Shown one piece after another: positions 62,491 to 64,000 of a DNA stretch of 64,000 bases. The notes under the pieces are model-generated. The model had not been told where the DNA came from. It saw only the letters and a program-made list of their open reading frames with translations, and did no database searches. The stretch comes from Nephrocerus scutellatus. Its lineage: Eukaryota; Arthropoda; Insecta; Diptera; Pipunculidae. Where the stretch lies: contig OX352766.1 of NCBI GenBank assembly GCA_947095585.1, positions 24,847,811-24,911,810 on the forward strand, in the 5' to 3' direction. Made by a program: the position numbers and the translations under genes. Numbering within the stretch: the first letter of the stretch is position 1; each line of letters begins with the position of its first letter.

Positions 62491-63637
62491 AAATTCTAAT
62501 TGTCAAAAACATTACTTCAAATTCAATATTTTAAACTAAAACTGCTATTTTATGCAAAATATGGAAATAATTTCCTCCAGTATGAAGAATGTTGAGTTGT
62601 TCGCTGAGTGTTTCATTATTATTTTCTTAAATCCCATGATTTTCAGTTCAAATTCAATCTTTTCCATTAAAAAATCATCTTTTTACAGATCAAATACAAC
62701 CTTTTGCAAATTAAAATTCTTAACATTTCATAAATATATGTATATGCCAAAATATAATGGTTATCCTGCTGCAGCTGCTGATAGATGTATATATAGTTTG
62801 AAATGAAAGATCAGATAAATTCAAAATCATCATAATTAGCAATATACATAAGCTAAGAACGTATTTTTCGCTTTAGTTGCTCATGTAAGCGAAACTCACG
62901 TATTTCTGAATTCTGATTTAAATTTAAATCTGCCTGGGTATAGCTTAGTGCCAATCTTTTTCCTACGAACCGGGACCTCGCAATTTATGTACGTAGTGAT
63001 GTTGCGTTTAAACTTTTACCTCAGTTAAGCCAATGTTCCAATGCGCAATTTAATTTCATATAACTGAGAGTAATGGTACAGGGACTGCTTTCTTTATAGA
63101 AACCCCAACTTAGACAGGATAATTATATATTAGATTTTCAGTTCAAATTTAATCTTTTCCATTTCAAAATCAACTTTTTACAGTTCGAATTCAACCTTTT
63201 GCAAATTAAAATTCTGAACATTAAGAAAATAATGTTAAAAAAATGTAATTCAATTTATAATTTCATAAATATATGTATATGTCAAATTATAATGGTTCTC
63301 CTGCTGCAGCTGCTGGTAGATGTATATATAGTCTGATATTAATGATCAGATCAAATTCAAAATTTTCATATTTAGCAATAGTATACGTAAGCTAAGAACG
63401 TCTTTTTTGCTTCAGTAGCCCATGTAAACGAAACTCACGTATTTGTGAATTCGGATTTAAATTAAAATCTGCCTGGGTATAGCTTAGTGCCAATCTTTTT
63501 CCCACGAACCTGGACCTCGCAATTTATGTACGTAGTGATATTGCGTTCAAAGTTTTGCCTCAATTAAGCCAATGTTCCAATGCGCATTTTAATTTCATAT
63601 GACTGAGAGTAATGGAACATGGACTGCTTTCTTTAAA

Positions 63638-63727
63638 GCTCCTCCATCTAAGTACTAACCGCGCCCGACGCTGCTTAATTTCGGTGATCTGACGAGAACC
63701 GTTGCGTTCAGGATGGTAGTCGTTGAC
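63638..63727 (-). pseudogene. Partial 5S-like copy with intact Box A segment
   Basis: Matches 53988-54077 at offset 9650 with one change (ctcctcc for ctccccc). The 3' 29 nt are missing because of the joint at 63638. Confidence 0.8.
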
Positions 63728-64000
63728 GATATTCTAATTGGCAAAAACATTACTTCAAATGCAATGTTTTATACTAAAACTGCTTTGTTAAAGACATTTT
63801 ATGCAAAATATGAAAATAATGTCCTGCTGTATTTGTTTATTGTACATAATATTATAAAAAAATAATCTGGTTTAATAAACAATCTGAAATAACAAAAAAA
63901 AACATATATTTCATATGATGAAATATGGGTGGATTGGATTGGTTAGCTGGAGAGATATGAAAAAAACAACCCATAAAAATTAAAATTTTCTAAATTCTCT
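63639..64000. repeat. Second copy of the 54-kb segment
   Basis: It matches 53989-54354 at offset 9650 up to the insertion, then carries the first 34 bases of the inserted element with a 4-bp shortening (tcat missing). The match runs off the window. It is joined at 63638 to the middle of a different unit. Confidence 0.85.

Larger units (their letters stand above)
60604..63638. repeat. Diverged satellite copies at right end
   Basis: 60.6-62.3 kb resembles 11.6-13.2 kb with scattered substitutions (tttaggtgctc, ttttaccacaa, tgcacaattt). 62.3-63.64 kb matches 51.8-53.13 kb (offset 10508 over the right part). It contains boxes 60679 and 62408 only, so about 1.2 kb (62,491-63,637) has no 5S box. 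I see no gene in it. Confidence 0.72.

Noticed and set aside
721..64000. A functional 5S rDNA gene cluster
   Set aside because: All but two boxes have the Box A segment altered, many lack the 5' bases or have an expanded 3' end, and spacings are irregular.
1..64000. CRISPR array or bacterial origin
   Set aside because: Repeats are far longer than CRISPR repeats, spacers are shared not unique, and the 5S sequence is of eukaryotic type.

Overview
This window is eukaryotic, AT-rich, and almost entirely non-coding tandem-repeat DNA. I see no supportable protein-coding gene. The repeated landmark is a box of about 100 bp that reads, on the minus strand, as an arthropod-type 5S ribosomal RNA sequence. 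I located 73 such boxes, all on the minus strand: 64 full-length and 9 truncated or internally deleted. The host is most likely an insect or other arthropod, judged only from the 5S sequence and from the insect-like look of the inserted element. I cannot name a species.

Layout. 1-8022: two related units of 4710 and 3312 bp. 8023-12327 repeats 1-4305. About 9.44-28.19 kb: three near-identical 6251-bp units. 27.5-32.5 kb: a 2523-bp tandem duplication whose joints fall inside the 5S box. 32.5-35.4 kb: a mosaic of the 6251-bp and later units. 35.4-44.6 kb: two and a half 3751-bp units. About 42-53.56 kb: a large duplication whose second copy has lost 13, 357 and 802 bp. 53.56-54.32 kb: a divergent stretch with TA and CTG microsatellites and the only full-length box that keeps a 5S-like Box A. 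54,317-55,191: an 875-bp non-satellite insertion. 55.19-60.60 kb: a 2705-bp tandem duplication. 60.6-64.0 kb: diverged copies, ending in a second partial copy of the 54-kb segment and its insertion.

How it fits together. In every box but two, the region matching Box A of the 5S internal promoter has six bases changed (GACGCT to TTAATT on the + strand), which makes a local repeat. The array therefore looks like one damaged 5S-derived unit that spread by unequal exchange, not a working 5S gene cluster. Boxes fall into a few flank classes with discrete spacings (about 408, 747, 905-921, 990, 1190-1250 and 1780 bp). Hybrid boxes and duplication ends lying within the box suggest that the 5S segment itself is a preferred exchange site. 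Short open frames across the region run antisense through the 5S box or through AT-rich spacer. They change length with homopolymer runs and are not genes.
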